Shown here: piece after piece, positions 18,135 to 26,327 of the stretch | Numbering within the stretch: position 1 is the stretch's first letter | Layout: each line of letters opens with the position of its first letter | From: Rhodobacteraceae bacterium CG17_big_fil_post_rev_8_21_14_2_50_65_11 | GTDB lineage: Bacteria > Pseudomonadota > Alphaproteobacteria > Rhodobacterales > Rhodobacteraceae | Length of the DNA stretch: 32,218 nt | Assembly: GCA_002783145.1 (NCBI GenBank) | Contig: PFEX01000004.1 | Coordinates: forward strand, 1-32,218 | Direction of reading: 5' to 3' | Notes under the pieces: model-generated | Databases searched by the model: none | Told to the model about the DNA's origin: nothing | What the model saw: the letters and a program-made list of their open reading frames with translations, nothing else | Translations under genes and position numbers: made by a program

Positions 18135-19145
18135 ATGCTGACTTTCACGATCCGTCGCTTGCTGATGGCAATCCCGACGCTTCTGTTCATCAGTCTGATC
18201 ATATTCCTGATCCTCGACCTCGCCCCGTCCGACCCGACGGCAAACCTTCCGCTGACCATCCCGCCCGATGTCCGGGCCGATATCCGCGCCTCTCTCGGCC
18301 TCGATGAACCGATCCACATCCGCTTCGCGCTGTGGCTTCAGCAGTTCTTCGTCAACGAGCCGCTGAATCTGTTCGAACACTGGACCGGCTGGAATTTCGG
18401 CGGCGAGGATCGCACCCGCGTGATTTCGTGGCAGACCCGCAGCCCGGTCGTGGACATCATCGCGCAGCGCATGCCGCAGACCCTGTGGGTCGTGGGCACC
18501 GCCTACATCGTTGGCATCCTGATCGCTCTGCCCATCGGCATCTATTCAGCCTACCGGCAATATTCGATCTTCGATCAGGCTGGCACCTTCATCACCATGG
18601 TCGGCTTCTCGATCCCGCCGTTCTTCTCCGGGGTTCTGGTGATCGTGATCTTCGCGGTGCAACTGCAATGGTTCCCGTCGGTCTATGACACCACCCACGT
18701 GGTCATCGGGTGGGACAGCTTCGTCATCCAGATCAAGCAGATGATCCTGCCGGTGATGGTGCTGGCGTTGCAGATCACCAGCCAGATCAGCCGCTTCATG
18801 CGCGCCTCGATGCTTGATAACCTGACGCAGGACTATGTGCGCACGGCGCGCGCCAAGGGCCTGAAGGAAAGCACCGTCGTTCTGGTTCACGTCCTGCGCA
18901 ATTCCATGATCCCGGTGATCACGGTGATCGCGCTTGGCGTGCCGCAAGTCTTCGGCGGCGCCATCATCACCGAACAGGTGTTCAAGGTAAACGGGCTTGG
19001 CCACCTTCTGATCGGCGCCATCCAGAGTGGCGACCTGCCCACGGTGCAGACGCTGACCTTTATCTTCGCGGTGCTGATCGTTCTGTTCAACCTGATTGCC
19101 GATGTGCTTTACGGCATACTTGATCCGAGGATCCGCTATGACTGA
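18135..19145 (+). CDS. Peptide ABC transporter permease (DppB/OppB type)
   Basis: A 336-residue inner-membrane permease. The first membrane span is RLLMAIPTLLFISLIIFLIL, followed by a periplasmic part of about 75 residues and several further spans (for example WVVGTAYIVGILIALPIGIY and FITMVGFSIPPFFSGVLVIVIF). The cytoplasmic EAA loop that contacts the ATPase is RTARAKGLKESTVVLVHVLRN. It overlaps the next permease gene by eight bases (ATGACTGA), so the two are translationally coupled. Confidence 0.94.
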   Translation: MLTFTIRRLLMAIPTLLFISLIIFLILDLAPSDPTANLPLTIPPDVRADIRASLGLDEPIHIRFALWLQQFFVNEPLNLFEHWTGWNFGGEDRTRVISWQTRSPVVDIIAQRMPQTLWVVGTAYIVGILIALPIGIYSAYRQYSIFDQAGTFITMVGFSIPPFFSGVLVIVIFAVQLQWFPSVYDTTHVVIGWDSFVIQIKQMILPVMVLALQITSQISRFMRASMLDNLTQDYVRTARAKGLKESTVVLVHVLRNSMIPVITVIALGVPQVFGGAIITEQVFKVNGLGHLLIGAIQSGDLPTVQTLTFIFAVLIVLFNLIADVLYGILDPRIRYD

Positions 19146-20055
19146 CCTGACCACGCTAGAGGCGGAAACCTACCAGAAGCCGCGCAACCAGTGGTGGGAT
19201 GTGTGGGATCAGTTCAAGACCCACAAGGGCGCGGTGATCGGCGCCGGGTTCTTCATCTTCGTGCTGCTCTTCGTTTTCCTCGGCCCGTTCGTCTGGACGC
19301 TGGACGCGCAGTATATCGATATCCGCGCCCGCAACCAGGGGCCGTCCTGGACGCACCCGATGGGCACCGATCAACTGGGCCGCGACATGCTGTCCCGGCT
19401 GATGGCCGGGGGCCGCACCTCGGTTTCCGTGGGGCTGACGGCAATGTTGCTGGCGCTGATCGTCGGCACCTTCGTCGGGGTCATCGCGGGCTATTTCCGG
19501 CGCCTCGACGGTATCCTGATGCGCCTGACGGACCTGTTCCTTGCGCTGCCGATCCTGCCCTTGCTGCTTGTCATCATCATGCTGTTCCGCGATCCGTTGC
19601 GCGCCAGTTTCGGCCCCGAGGCGGGGATCTTCATCCTGATCGTCTTCGTCATCGGCATCACCAGCTGGATGCCGACCGCGCGGATCGTGCGCGGCGATGT
19701 GCTGGCACTGAAGGAACGCGAATTCGTGCTCGCGGCCCGTTCCATCGGAACCCCACCGCACCGCATGGTGACGCGCCATATCCTTCCCAACGTGCTCAGC
19801 CCGATCATGGTGTCGGCCACGCTCGGGATCGCGACCGCGATCATCACCGAAAGCGCCTTGTCTTTCCTTGGCCTCGGGTTTCCGTCGGATTTCCCGACAT
19901 GGGGCCGGCTGCTGTTCGACGGCACCGACTGGCTGCAACGCAACCCGGAACGGGTGATCTGGCCGGGACTGGCGATTTCGCTGACCGTTCTTTCGGTGAA
20001 CTACATCGGCGATGGCCTGCGCGACGCGCTCGACCCGCGCATCCGGGGACGCTGA
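19138..20055 (+). CDS. Peptide ABC transporter permease (DppC/OppC type)
   Basis: A 305-residue second permease. After a cytoplasmic N-terminus (NQWWDVWDQFKTHKGA) comes the first span GAGFFIFVLLFVFLGPFVW, then the family motif MGTDQLGRDMLSRLMAGGR and further spans. The EAA loop is AARSIGTPPHRMVTRHILPN. The start at 19138 is inside the end of the preceding permease gene. It is the last gene of the operon and faces the MocR-type regulator gene with only 22 bases between the stops, without an evident terminator. Confidence 0.93.
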   Translation: MTDLTTLEAETYQKPRNQWWDVWDQFKTHKGAVIGAGFFIFVLLFVFLGPFVWTLDAQYIDIRARNQGPSWTHPMGTDQLGRDMLSRLMAGGRTSVSVGLTAMLLALIVGTFVGVIAGYFRRLDGILMRLTDLFLALPILPLLLVIIMLFRDPLRASFGPEAGIFILIVFVIGITSWMPTARIVRGDVLALKEREFVLAARSIGTPPHRMVTRHILPNVLSPIMVSATLGIATAIITESALSFLGLGFPSDFPTWGRLLFDGTDWLQRNPERVIWPGLAISLTVLSVNYIGDGLRDALDPRIRGR

Positions 20056-20077
20056 GGCCGACCGTCGCCTATCGCAG

Positions 20078-21559
20078 CTATCGCACCCCGGCATCGCCGA
20101 GGCCGGCGATTTCCTCGGCGATCCGGCGAATACCATCGGGGATCTTTTCCGACGCGATGGAACTGTAGGCCAGACGGTAAAACCGGTTCGCCCCGTCCTG
20201 ATCGTGGAAAAAGCCACGCCCCGGTTCGATCACCACCCCCCGGTCATAAAGCCGCCGGGTCAGAAGATCGGTATCAATACCCTCGGGCGCCGCCATCCAG
20301 AAGCTTGACCCGCCCGTCGCCGTGGCCCCTGCAATCGTCAAGCCATGGCGGGCGATCGCCTCTGCCGTCACCGCGCGCCGCGTCGCGTAGGCCCGGCGCA
20401 TTCGGTTGATCTGCGCGTCATAGTGGCCGAGCGACAGGAAATAGGCGACGGTGCGCTGGATATGCCCCGGCGGGTGGCGCAGCACCAGCGTGCGCAGCGC
20501 ACGCGCCTCGCGCACGAATTCCGCGTCCGCGACCAGATAGCCAAGGCGCAAACCCGGAAACAACGATTTCGAGAACGATCCGATATGGATGACCGATCCT
20601 GCCTCGTCCATGGACTTGAGCGATGGCGACGGCGCGCCCTTGAATGACATCTCGAATTCATAGTCATCCTCGACCAGCACGATGCCCCGCTCCGCCGCCA
20701 TGTCGAGCAACCGTCGCCGCCGCTCCAGCGGCATCGTCACGTTGGTCGGGCAATGGTGCGACACGGTGGTGAAGACGACATCGGTATCGGGCGGCAGCGC
20801 GTCGGGCGGCAGACCGCCGTCATCGACATCCACCGGCACAAGATGACAGCGCGTCTGCATCAAGATCTCGCGCAGGCCGGGATAGGTCGGGTTTTCTACC
20901 ACCGCGGTGCGCCGTTGCGTCAGCAGGATCTGCGCCGCCATCCACAGCGCGTTCTGCGCGCCCATGGTGATCAGGATCTCCTCCTCGCGGGCGGCGATGC
21001 CCCGGCGCGGCAGGATGTGGCGCTGGATATGTTCCACGAGGCGGTCGTCATCCGCCTCGTAGCGATCGGCAGTCAGGATCTCGAAATCCCGCTGGCCAAG
21101 CGCCTGAAGCGCGCACTGACGCCATGTCTGGTGCGAAAACAGCGTCGGATCCGCCTGCCCGTAGATGAAGGGATAGGGATGGTCCTTCCAGTTGGCAGGG
21201 CGCAGCGGCAAGGCGGGCCCGTCAAACCGCCGCCCAATGGCGCGCGACCAGTCGATCCGGCGCCGGTCCCCTGGCCCGGAAAGGTCGAAATCCGGCGGCG
21301 TCGGGGCCGAGTCGGAGACATAATATCCCGACCGCCCGCGCGAATTCAGGTATTCGTCGGCCACCAGTTCCGTATAGGCATTGGTCACGGTAATCCGGCT
21401 GATACCAAGATGTTCAGCCAGTTTCCGGCTGGAAGGCAGCTTCTCGCCGGGCCGGAACCGACCCGACAGGATGCCCTCTGCCACCAGTCTTTGCACCTTT
21501 TGTTGAAGGGTTCCCGTCACTTCCACATCAAGGAAAAGGGACTCCACAGGGATCGACAT
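20078..21559 (-). CDS. tauR: MocR-type GntR/aminotransferase transcriptional regulator (TauR-like)
   Basis: A 493-residue regulator with an N-terminal GntR winged helix-turn-helix (about residues 15-80, with LPSSRKLAEHLGISRITVTNAY) joined to a fold-type I aminotransferase domain (about 100-490) that binds pyridoxal phosphate. The PLP lysine is Lys331 in GSFSKSLFPGLRLGY, and VEDDYEFE supplies the cofactor-binding Asp. MocR proteins usually control a neighbouring gene for the metabolism of an amine or amino acid. It is divergent from a taurine-type aminotransferase gene, and the shared region has direct repeats resembling the TauR operator as I remember it (CTGGACYTAA). The name TauR is inferred; other MocR types such as a hypotaurine regulator remain possible. 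Confidence 0.82.
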   Translation of the reverse strand: MSIPVESLFLDVEVTGTLQQKVQRLVAEGILSGRFRPGEKLPSSRKLAEHLGISRITVTNAYTELVADEYLNSRGRSGYYVSDSAPTPPDFDLSGPGDRRRIDWSRAIGRRFDGPALPLRPANWKDHPYPFIYGQADPTLFSHQTWRQCALQALGQRDFEILTADRYEADDDRLVEHIQRHILPRRGIAAREEEILITMGAQNALWMAAQILLTQRRTAVVENPTYPGLREILMQTRCHLVPVDVDDGGLPPDALPPDTDVVFTTVSHHCPTNVTMPLERRRRLLDMAAERGIVLVEDDYEFEMSFKGAPSPSLKSMDEAGSVIHIGSFSKSLFPGLRLGYLVADAEFVREARALRTLVLRHPPGHIQRTVAYFLSLGHYDAQINRMRRAYATRRAVTAEAIARHGLTIAGATATGGSSFWMAAPEGIDTDLLTRRLYDRGVVIEPGRGFFHDQDGANRFYRLAYSSIASEKIPDGIRRIAEEIAGLGDAGVR

Positions 21560-21560
21560 G

Positions 21561-21663
21561 CTGGCCTTACCTCACGCCTTGTCTGGCCTTACCCCCAAAT
21601 GTGCGGGCACCCGGCGCGCTGTCAATGCACTGGCGCTATCTTTGCAGCGTTTCTGGCCCTATC
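21561..21663. promoter_or_regulatory. Putative MocR/TauR operator: two pairs of direct repeats
   Basis: Four copies of one 11-base word lie in the same direction between the divergent genes: CTGGCCTTACC at 21561 and again, identical, at 21583; CTGGCGCTATC at 21630; CTGGCCCTATC at 21653. Spacing within pairs is 22 and 23 bases, about two helical turns, as expected for a MocR dimer bound to one DNA face. The first copy lies just upstream of the regulator start codon and overlaps its ribosome site, suggesting autorepression; the second pair lies 59-92 bases before the aminotransferase start, where an activator could act. Confidence 0.65.
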
Positions 21664-21721
21664 GGTTCTGCCCAAGCCCCTGCACTCTGATGACAGACCC
21701 TTGTCCGTCCCGGAGGCCCCC

Positions 21722-23122
21722 ATGAACACCCCCTTCAACCCAAATGACATCAGCCACGTGATCGAGGCCGATCGCGCCAATGTCTGGCACCACCTGATCC
21801 AGCACAAGCCGTTCGAGACCGGCGAGCCGCGCATCATCGTCGAGGGCAAGGGCATGCGGGTCTGGGACGCGCATGGCAAGGAATATATCGACGCGGTGTC
21901 CGGCGCGGTCTGGACCGTAAACACCGGCTACGGGCGGACCCGCATCGCCGACGCGGTGCGCGAACAGCTGGTCAAGATGTGCTACTTTGCGCAAGCTGCC
22001 GGGTCGATCCCCGGTGCGCTCTACGCCGAGAAACTGATAGAGAAGATGCCGGGCATGTCCCGCGTCTACTACACCAACTCGGGGTCCGAGGCGAACGAGA
22101 AGGCGTTCAAGATGGTGCGCCAGATCGCGCACAAGAAATACGGCGGCAAGAAAACCAAGATCCTCTACCGCGACCGCGATTACCACGGCTCCACCCTCGC
22201 CGCGATGTCGGCGGGCGGGCAGGACGAACGCAACATGCAGTACGGCCCCTTCGCGCCGGATTTCGTGCGCGTCCCCCATTGCATGGAATACCGAAAGGAG
22301 GAGCTGGGCCTCGGCCACCTCTCGGGCCGCGCCTTCGGCATCGCGGCGGCCAACCAGATCGAGGAGGTGATCCTGCGCGAGGGCCCCGAAACGGTCGGCG
22401 CGCTGTGCCTTGAACCCGTCACTGCGGGCGGCGGCATCATTACCCCGCCCGAAGGCTACTGGGACCGGGTGCAGGAAATCTGCAAGCAGTACGATATCCT
22501 GCTGCATATCGACGAGGTTGTCTGCGGCATCGGGCGCACCGGCACCCATTGGTTCGGCTATCAGCATTACGGTGTGAAACCCGACTTCGTGACCATGGCC
22601 AAGGGGGTCGCCTCGGGCTACGCCGCGATTGCCTGCATGGTGACGACAGAAGAGGTGTTCGACCTCTTCAAGTCCGACCCGACCGACAAGCTCGACCATT
22701 TCCGCGATATCTCCACCTTCGGGGGCTGCACCGGCGGCCCGGCGGCAGCCCTGGAGAACATGAAGATCATCGAGGAAGAGGACCTGTTGACCAACACAAC
22801 CGAAATGGGCGCGCGGCTGATGGGCAACCTCACCGCCCTGATGGACAAGCACGAGGTCATCGGCGACGTGCGCGGCAAGGGCCTCTTTCAAGGTGTCGAA
22901 CTGGTAACGGATCGCACCACGAAAGAGCCGGTGGAGGAAAAGCATGTCGGCGCGGTGGTGGCCGAATGCGCCAATCTGGGGGTGATCATCGGCGCCGCCA
23001 ACCGCTCGATTCCAGGGCGCAACAACGTGCTCTGTTTCAGTCCGGCGCTGATTGCGACGGCTGCCGATATCGACGCGATCACCGATGCGGTGGACAAGGC
23101 CCTGACCAAGGTCTTCGGCTGA
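21722..23122 (+). CDS. tpa: Taurine- (or hypotaurine-) pyruvate aminotransferase-like class III aminotransferase
   Basis: A 466-residue PLP enzyme that would move the amino group of taurine or a similar omega-amino compound to pyruvate, giving sulfoacetaldehyde and alanine. The track starts too early; the family N-terminus MNTPFNPNDISHVIEADRAN and a GGAGG ribosome site fix the ATG at 21722. Class III features are visible: NSGSEANEKAFKMVRQ near 119-134, YHGSTLA, the cofactor Asp264 in HIDEVVCGIGRTG and the PLP-binding Lys294 in TMAKGVASGY. The overall sequence resembles what I recall of Paracoccus/Roseobacter Tpa. The close paralogue Hpa (hypotaurine) cannot be excluded. No tauABC or xsc gene is in the window. 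The adjacent MocR regulator probably controls it. Confidence 0.8.
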   Translation: MNTPFNPNDISHVIEADRANVWHHLIQHKPFETGEPRIIVEGKGMRVWDAHGKEYIDAVSGAVWTVNTGYGRTRIADAVREQLVKMCYFAQAAGSIPGALYAEKLIEKMPGMSRVYYTNSGSEANEKAFKMVRQIAHKKYGGKKTKILYRDRDYHGSTLAAMSAGGQDERNMQYGPFAPDFVRVPHCMEYRKEELGLGHLSGRAFGIAAANQIEEVILREGPETVGALCLEPVTAGGGIITPPEGYWDRVQEICKQYDILLHIDEVVCGIGRTGTHWFGYQHYGVKPDFVTMAKGVASGYAAIACMVTTEEVFDLFKSDPTDKLDHFRDISTFGGCTGGPAAALENMKIIEEEDLLTNTTEMGARLMGNLTALMDKHEVIGDVRGKGLFQGVELVTDRTTKEPVEEKHVGAVVAECANLGVIIGAANRSIPGRNNVLCFSPALIATAADIDAITDAVDKALTKVFG

Positions 23123-23161
23123 CCCGGACCCGTTCATCCTGAACAGAATACCTCGGGGCTT

Positions 23162-23178
23162 TGGGGGCAGCGCCCCCA
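23162..23178 (+). terminator. Hairpin downstream of the aminotransferase gene
   Basis: TGGGGGC-AGC-GCCCCCA forms a seven-base-pair stem with a three-base loop, 39 bases after the tpa stop. It has no T run after it, so it is only a candidate terminator. It sits between the convergent tpa and yacG genes. Confidence 0.4.
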
Positions 23179-23240
23179 GGACGCCGGGATCCATGCCACG
23201 CCCCGAAATCTGGGTGGGTGCGCCCCGCCGATGAGCCCCG

Positions 23241-23266
23241 CCCAGCGGGTGCAAAGAGGCGCTGGG
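23241..23266 (-). terminator. Hairpin directly after yacG
   Basis: CCCAGCG and CGCTGGG form a seven-base-pair stem around a 12-base loop, ending at the base next to the yacG stop codon. On the minus strand this is the right place to end the hisD-to-yacG transcript, but there is no clear T run, so the role is tentative. Confidence 0.35.
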
Positions 23267-23452
23267 TCAGTGCAACCGCTCGTCGTCCCCGTCGCCCACG
23301 GCCCCGGCGGCGGCCTCGATATCCTCGGGGTCTTGCGAGGGAATGGCGTAACGGCCGTTCAGCCAGCGGCCCAGATCGACGTCCGCGCAGCGGCGCGAAC
23401 AGAACGGGTGGTATTTCGGATCGCTGTCCTTGGCACAGATCGGGCAGGTCAC
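23267..23452 (-). CDS. yacG: DNA gyrase inhibitor YacG-like zinc protein
   Basis: A 61-residue protein with the YacG zinc-binding pattern: CPIC near the N-terminus and CSRRC about 13 residues later (Cys3, Cys6, Cys18, Cys22), followed by DLGRWLNGRYAIP, a conserved family stretch, and an acidic tail. In E. coli YacG binds GyrB and blocks gyrase binding to DNA. The start is a GTG at 23452, six bases after GGAGG. It follows the RNase E/G gene after 67 bases, an order seen often in alphaproteobacteria. Confidence 0.92.
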   Translation of the reverse strand: MTCPICAKDSDPKYHPFCSRRCADVDLGRWLNGRYAIPSQDPEDIEAAAGAVGDGDDERLH

Positions 23453-23519
23453 GCGCAGCCTCCATCACGTCGCTCGCGGGCAACCTGCCACACCCCCGCG
23501 CCGCGCAAAAGGCCCCGCG

Positions 23520-24563
23520 TCAGAGCAGCGCCGACAGCGGCAACCGGTCGCGCTTGCGCTGCAATTCAAACATCCCCAGCGGCGTCCAACCCGCCAGCAC
23601 CGTGTCGGTGCCGTCAAGGCGCAGGGCGCGGCGCAGCGCATCCTCGAAGCGGCGGCGGTCCTTCTTCGGCATTGGCGCCGGGTCAAGCGTGATCTGCCCA
23701 CCGAGGCCCCGCAACCGCAACTGGCGCGGCAATTCCTTCGCGACGGCAAGATTGGCCTTCAGACCGGCGGCAAGCGAGGTATCGGCGCCGGTATTCACGT
23801 CGACCGCGACAAGGGCCGAGGTCGGTTCCACCACCATCGACGCGCCGCCCGAAAGCGGCACATGGCGGTCTTGCAGGGCTGCGATGGCCTCGTGCACGCC
23901 GTGAGCCTCGAAAACACCCGCGTGCTCGATCACCTCGTCGGGTGCCGGCAGCGACCAGTCGCGCCAGGCCAGAAGATGCGCATTGGGCGCATCGACCAGC
24001 AACTCCGCCTCGCCCGCGCGGTCGGCGCCAACCGCCTCGGCCAGATCGCGCATGGCGGCGATGTCATCGGCAAGCTCATCCTCGTCGGCCCCATCGGCGG
24101 CGCTGCGCAGGATCAGGCCGCAGCCTTCGGGCGCGCCCTGCATCGCCTCGTGCGCAATCACTTGCAGGCGGTCGCGCTCCGCCTCGTCCTTGATCGACCG
24201 CGCGATGTTCAGCCCCGGCGCGTCCGGCGTGACAATGGCAAGGCGCGACTTGAACAAGAGGCGCGTGGTGACCGGCGTTGCCTTGCCATCCAGTCCCAGC
24301 CCGGTGACTTGCACCAGCAGCGGCTGGCCGGGCGCAAGCCCCTTGCCCTGTTTCAGAAAGCCCGCGTGCCCCCCCGGCAGGCGCAGGATCATGCCGCCCT
24401 GCCCCTTCAGTGGCCGATCGCAGATGCCGCGCAGGATCGCCCCAAGCTCCGGCGCGCCACCCTCGGGCGGGTCGATCAGCAGATCTTCCAGCCGGCCATC
24501 AACCATCAGCGCGGCGGCGGGACGCCCGTCAATATGGTCGAGCAGAACGGAACGGCCTTTCAT
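23520..24563 (-). CDS. Compact RNase E/G family ribonuclease
   Basis: A 347-residue protein related to RNase E and RNase G, endonucleases acting in rRNA maturation and mRNA decay. The N-terminal part has an S1-like RNA-binding segment (about residues 39-110, with [10 protein letters not shown]), then the DNase I-like catalytic core. The two catalytic acidic positions seem kept: VAVDVNTG and [11 protein letters not shown], with [14 protein letters not shown] between. It ends at [18 protein letters not shown], just where E. coli enzymes continue into the CPXC zinc-link that joins dimers; that link and everything after it is missing. The start at 24563 overlaps the maf stop (ATGA). Activity and partners are uncertain. 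Confidence 0.82.
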   Translation of the reverse strand: MKGRSVLLDHIDGRPAAALMVDGRLEDLLIDPPEGGAPELGAILRGICDRPLKGQGGMILRLPGGHAGFLKQGKGLAPGQPLLVQVTGLGLDGKATPVTTRLLFKSRLAIVTPDAPGLNIARSIKDEAERDRLQVIAHEAMQGAPEGCGLILRSAADGADEDELADDIAAMRDLAEAVGADRAGEAELLVDAPNAHLLAWRDWSLPAPDEVIEHAGVFEAHGVHEAIAALQDRHVPLSGGASMVVEPTSALVAVDVNTGADTSLAAGLKANLAVAKELPRQLRLRGLGGQITLDPAPMPKKDRRRFEDALRRALRLDGTDTVLAGWTPLGMFELQRKRDRLPLSALL

Positions 24564-25135
24564 GTCCGGCACCAGACCGGATAACCCGCCGCCTGCAACA
24601 GATGCGCGGTTTCCGGCAAGGGCAGCCCCATGATGGCGTGAAAGCTGCCGCTGATCCACGGGATGAAGGCGCCTGCGGGGCCTTGAATGGAATAGCCACC
24701 GGCCTTGCCTTGCCAGTCACCGCTATCGAGATAGGCGTTGAGTTCGAGGTCCGACAGAAGCTTCATCTTCACCCGGCTTTCGACCGTTCGTTGCCAAAGC
24801 CTGTCCCCCCGCCGCACGGCGACCGAGGTATAGACGCGGTGACGGCGACCGGACAGCGCGGTGAGGAATTCGGCGGCTTCGCCCGCATCGGCGGGTTTGC
24901 CCATGATCCGGCGGCCCATGGCGACGGTGGTATCGGCGCAGAGCACCACATCCTCGGTCGCGGCCGAGATCGCAAGCGCCTTTTCCCGCGCCACCCGTTC
25001 GACGTAGGGGCGCGGCAGTTCGCCCTTCAAGGGGTCTTCGTCGATATCGGCGTGGCGGATCACATCGGGCACGACACCTAAGATCCCCAACAGCTCCTGC
25101 CGCCGGGGGCTTGCCGATCCGAGGACCAAAGCCAT
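24560..25135 (-). CDS. maf: Maf family nucleoside triphosphate pyrophosphatase
   Basis: A 191-residue house-cleaning enzyme that hydrolyses non-canonical or selected nucleoside triphosphates to monophosphate and pyrophosphate. The family N-terminus is clear: [14 protein letters not shown], the phosphate-binding SxSPRR motif. Other conserved parts are AREKALAI, the catalytic region [18 protein letters not shown] and the late [16 protein letters not shown]. It lies ten bases after infA and overlaps the ribonuclease gene by four bases. Maf proteins are also called septum formation inhibitors; which nucleotide this one prefers is not decided by the sequence. Confidence 0.95.
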   Translation of the reverse strand: MALVLGSASPRRQELLGILGVVPDVIRHADIDEDPLKGELPRPYVERVAREKALAISAATEDVVLCADTTVAMGRRIMGKPADAGEAAEFLTALSGRRHRVYTSVAVRRGDRLWQRTVESRVKMKLLSDLELNAYLDSGDWQGKAGGYSIQGPAGAFIPWISGSFHAIMGLPLPETAHLLQAAGYPVWCRT

Positions 25136-25145
25136 CTTGTGTCGC

Positions 25146-25364
25146 TTACTTGAAGCGATAGTTGATCCGACCCTTGGTCAGATCATAGGGGGTCATCTCG
25201 ACCTGCACCTTGTCGCCGGCCAGAACCCGGATGCGGTTCTTGCGCATCTTGCCTGCCGTGTGTGCGATGATCTCATGGCCGTTTTCAAGCTCGACCCGGA
25301 ACGTCGCATTCGGCAGGAGTTCCTTCACGACACCGGGAAATTCGAGCATTTCTTCCTTGGCCAT
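25146..25364 (-). CDS. infA: Translation initiation factor IF-1
   Basis: A 72-residue OB-fold protein that binds the ribosomal A site during initiation together with IF-2 and IF-3. The sequence is full-length and standard for alphaproteobacteria: [20 protein letters not shown], then [30 protein letters not shown] and the final [19 protein letters not shown] ribosome site precedes the ATG at 25364. It has an 84-base leader after the nitrilase gene, longer than other gaps nearby, which suggests its own promoter. Confidence 0.98.
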   Translation of the reverse strand: MAKEEMLEFPGVVKELLPNATFRVELENGHEIIAHTAGKMRKNRIRVLAGDKVQVEMTPYDLTKGRINYRFK

Positions 25365-25448
25365 GGTCTCTCCTACATGAATGATCCGCGTTTGGAGCGC
25401 GGAATGGCGGATAAATGCGCCCGTTCGACGGGTTTTTCAAGGCGAATC
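25365..25448 (-). promoter_or_regulatory. infA leader with possible promoter and hairpins
   Basis: Reading the minus strand, TTGAAA (complement of 25435-25440) and ATTTAT (complement of 25411-25416) are 18 bases apart and could be a sigma-70-type promoter for infA; the -10 match is weak. Between them is the inverted repeat CCCGT-TCG-ACGGG (25420-25432), which on the plus strand is followed by five T residues. A second hairpin TCCGCG-TTTGGAG-CGCGGA (25385-25403) lies in the leader. Confidence 0.35.
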
Positions 25449-26327
25449 TCACGCCCGCGCGGGGCCAGCCGGAACGGTGACAGGTGTGACCCGCTCAAGG
25501 CCACCGGGCCAGTCGGCGAAATTGCCGACCTGCCCGGTGCGGCGCGGCGCGGCAATGGCGGCGGGGTCGACCTCTGCCACCACCGCGCCGGGTGTGTCGG
25601 TCTCGCCCTGCGCCAGAATCCCGGTCTCCGGCAGCCCGTGGTCGGGCGGACAGAAGAAAGCTGCGCGCCCGGTCGATCGGTCAATGGGATCGCAGCCCGA
25701 AACCTCGCCCACCAGCGGGGCCTGCACGACAAGGCACTGGTTTTCTATGGCGCGGGCGCGACAAGACTGGCGCACGCGCGTCTGACCGGCGGCAAGATCG
25801 GTGCAGGAGGGCACGATGATCATCTCTGCCCCCGCGTCGCACAGCGCGCGCGCTTGCAGGGGAAACTCGCTGTCGTAGCAGACCAGAAGGCCGATCTTGC
25901 CAATGGCGGTGTCGAACAGGCGCAGCGCCTCGCCCGCCACCATGCCAAACGCCTCGCGTTCATAGCGCAGCAGCAACCGCTTGTCCTGATGTGCGACGCT
26001 GCCATCGGGCGCGACAAGCCAGCTTCGGTTGACCACGCCGCGCGCTGTCACCACGGGGCCGGAGCCGGCCACGATGTGGCAGCCATGCGCCTGCGCCATG
26101 TGGCGGAACTGATCCACCCACTTATCCGCCCGCTCTGCCGCCAGATCGCGCCAGTCGCTGATACTGGCGCTGCGAGGGCCGGTGATCAGGGCGGCCTCCA
26201 TCGCGGCGTATTCGGGGAAAACGACCAGATCTGCGGCAGCCTCGCGCAGTATGGCGTCAAGCTTGGCTTTCTGCGCGCCCCAGCCAGACAGCCGCTCGCA
26301 TTGGTAGGCGACGGCAGCGATCCTCAC
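25449..26327 (-). CDS. Carbon-nitrogen hydrolase (nitrilase superfamily amidase)
   Basis: A 292-residue enzyme of the nitrilase/omega-amidase superfamily that hydrolyses an amide or related C-N bond in the cytoplasm. The triad is visible: Glu in VVFPEYAAMEA, Lys in HQDKRLLLRYERE, and nucleophilic Cys in GLLVCYDSEFPLQAR. The track start is too early; the family opening VRIAAVAYQCERL gives a GTG start at 26327, which overlaps the stop of the phosphatase gene by four bases (GTGA). Substrate unknown. It interrupts the usual order phosphatase-infA that I recall for rhodobacters, so it may be a lineage-specific insertion in the operon. Confidence 0.9.
   Translation of the reverse strand: MRIAAVAYQCERLSGWGAQKAKLDAILREAAADLVVFPEYAAMEAALITGPRSASISDWRDLAAERADKWVDQFRHMAQAHGCHIVAGSGPVVTARGVVNRSWLVAPDGSVAHQDKRLLLRYEREAFGMVAGEALRLFDTAIGKIGLLVCYDSEFPLQARALCDAGAEMIIVPSCTDLAAGQTRVRQSCRARAIENQCLVVQAPLVGEVSGCDPIDRSTGRAAFFCPPDHGLPETGILAQGETDTPGAVVAEVDPAAIAAPRRTGQVGNFADWPGGLERVTPVTVPAGPARA

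Noticed and set aside
21659-23254. 531-residue minus-strand ORF
   Set aside because: Antisense to the class III aminotransferase gene; no independent evidence.
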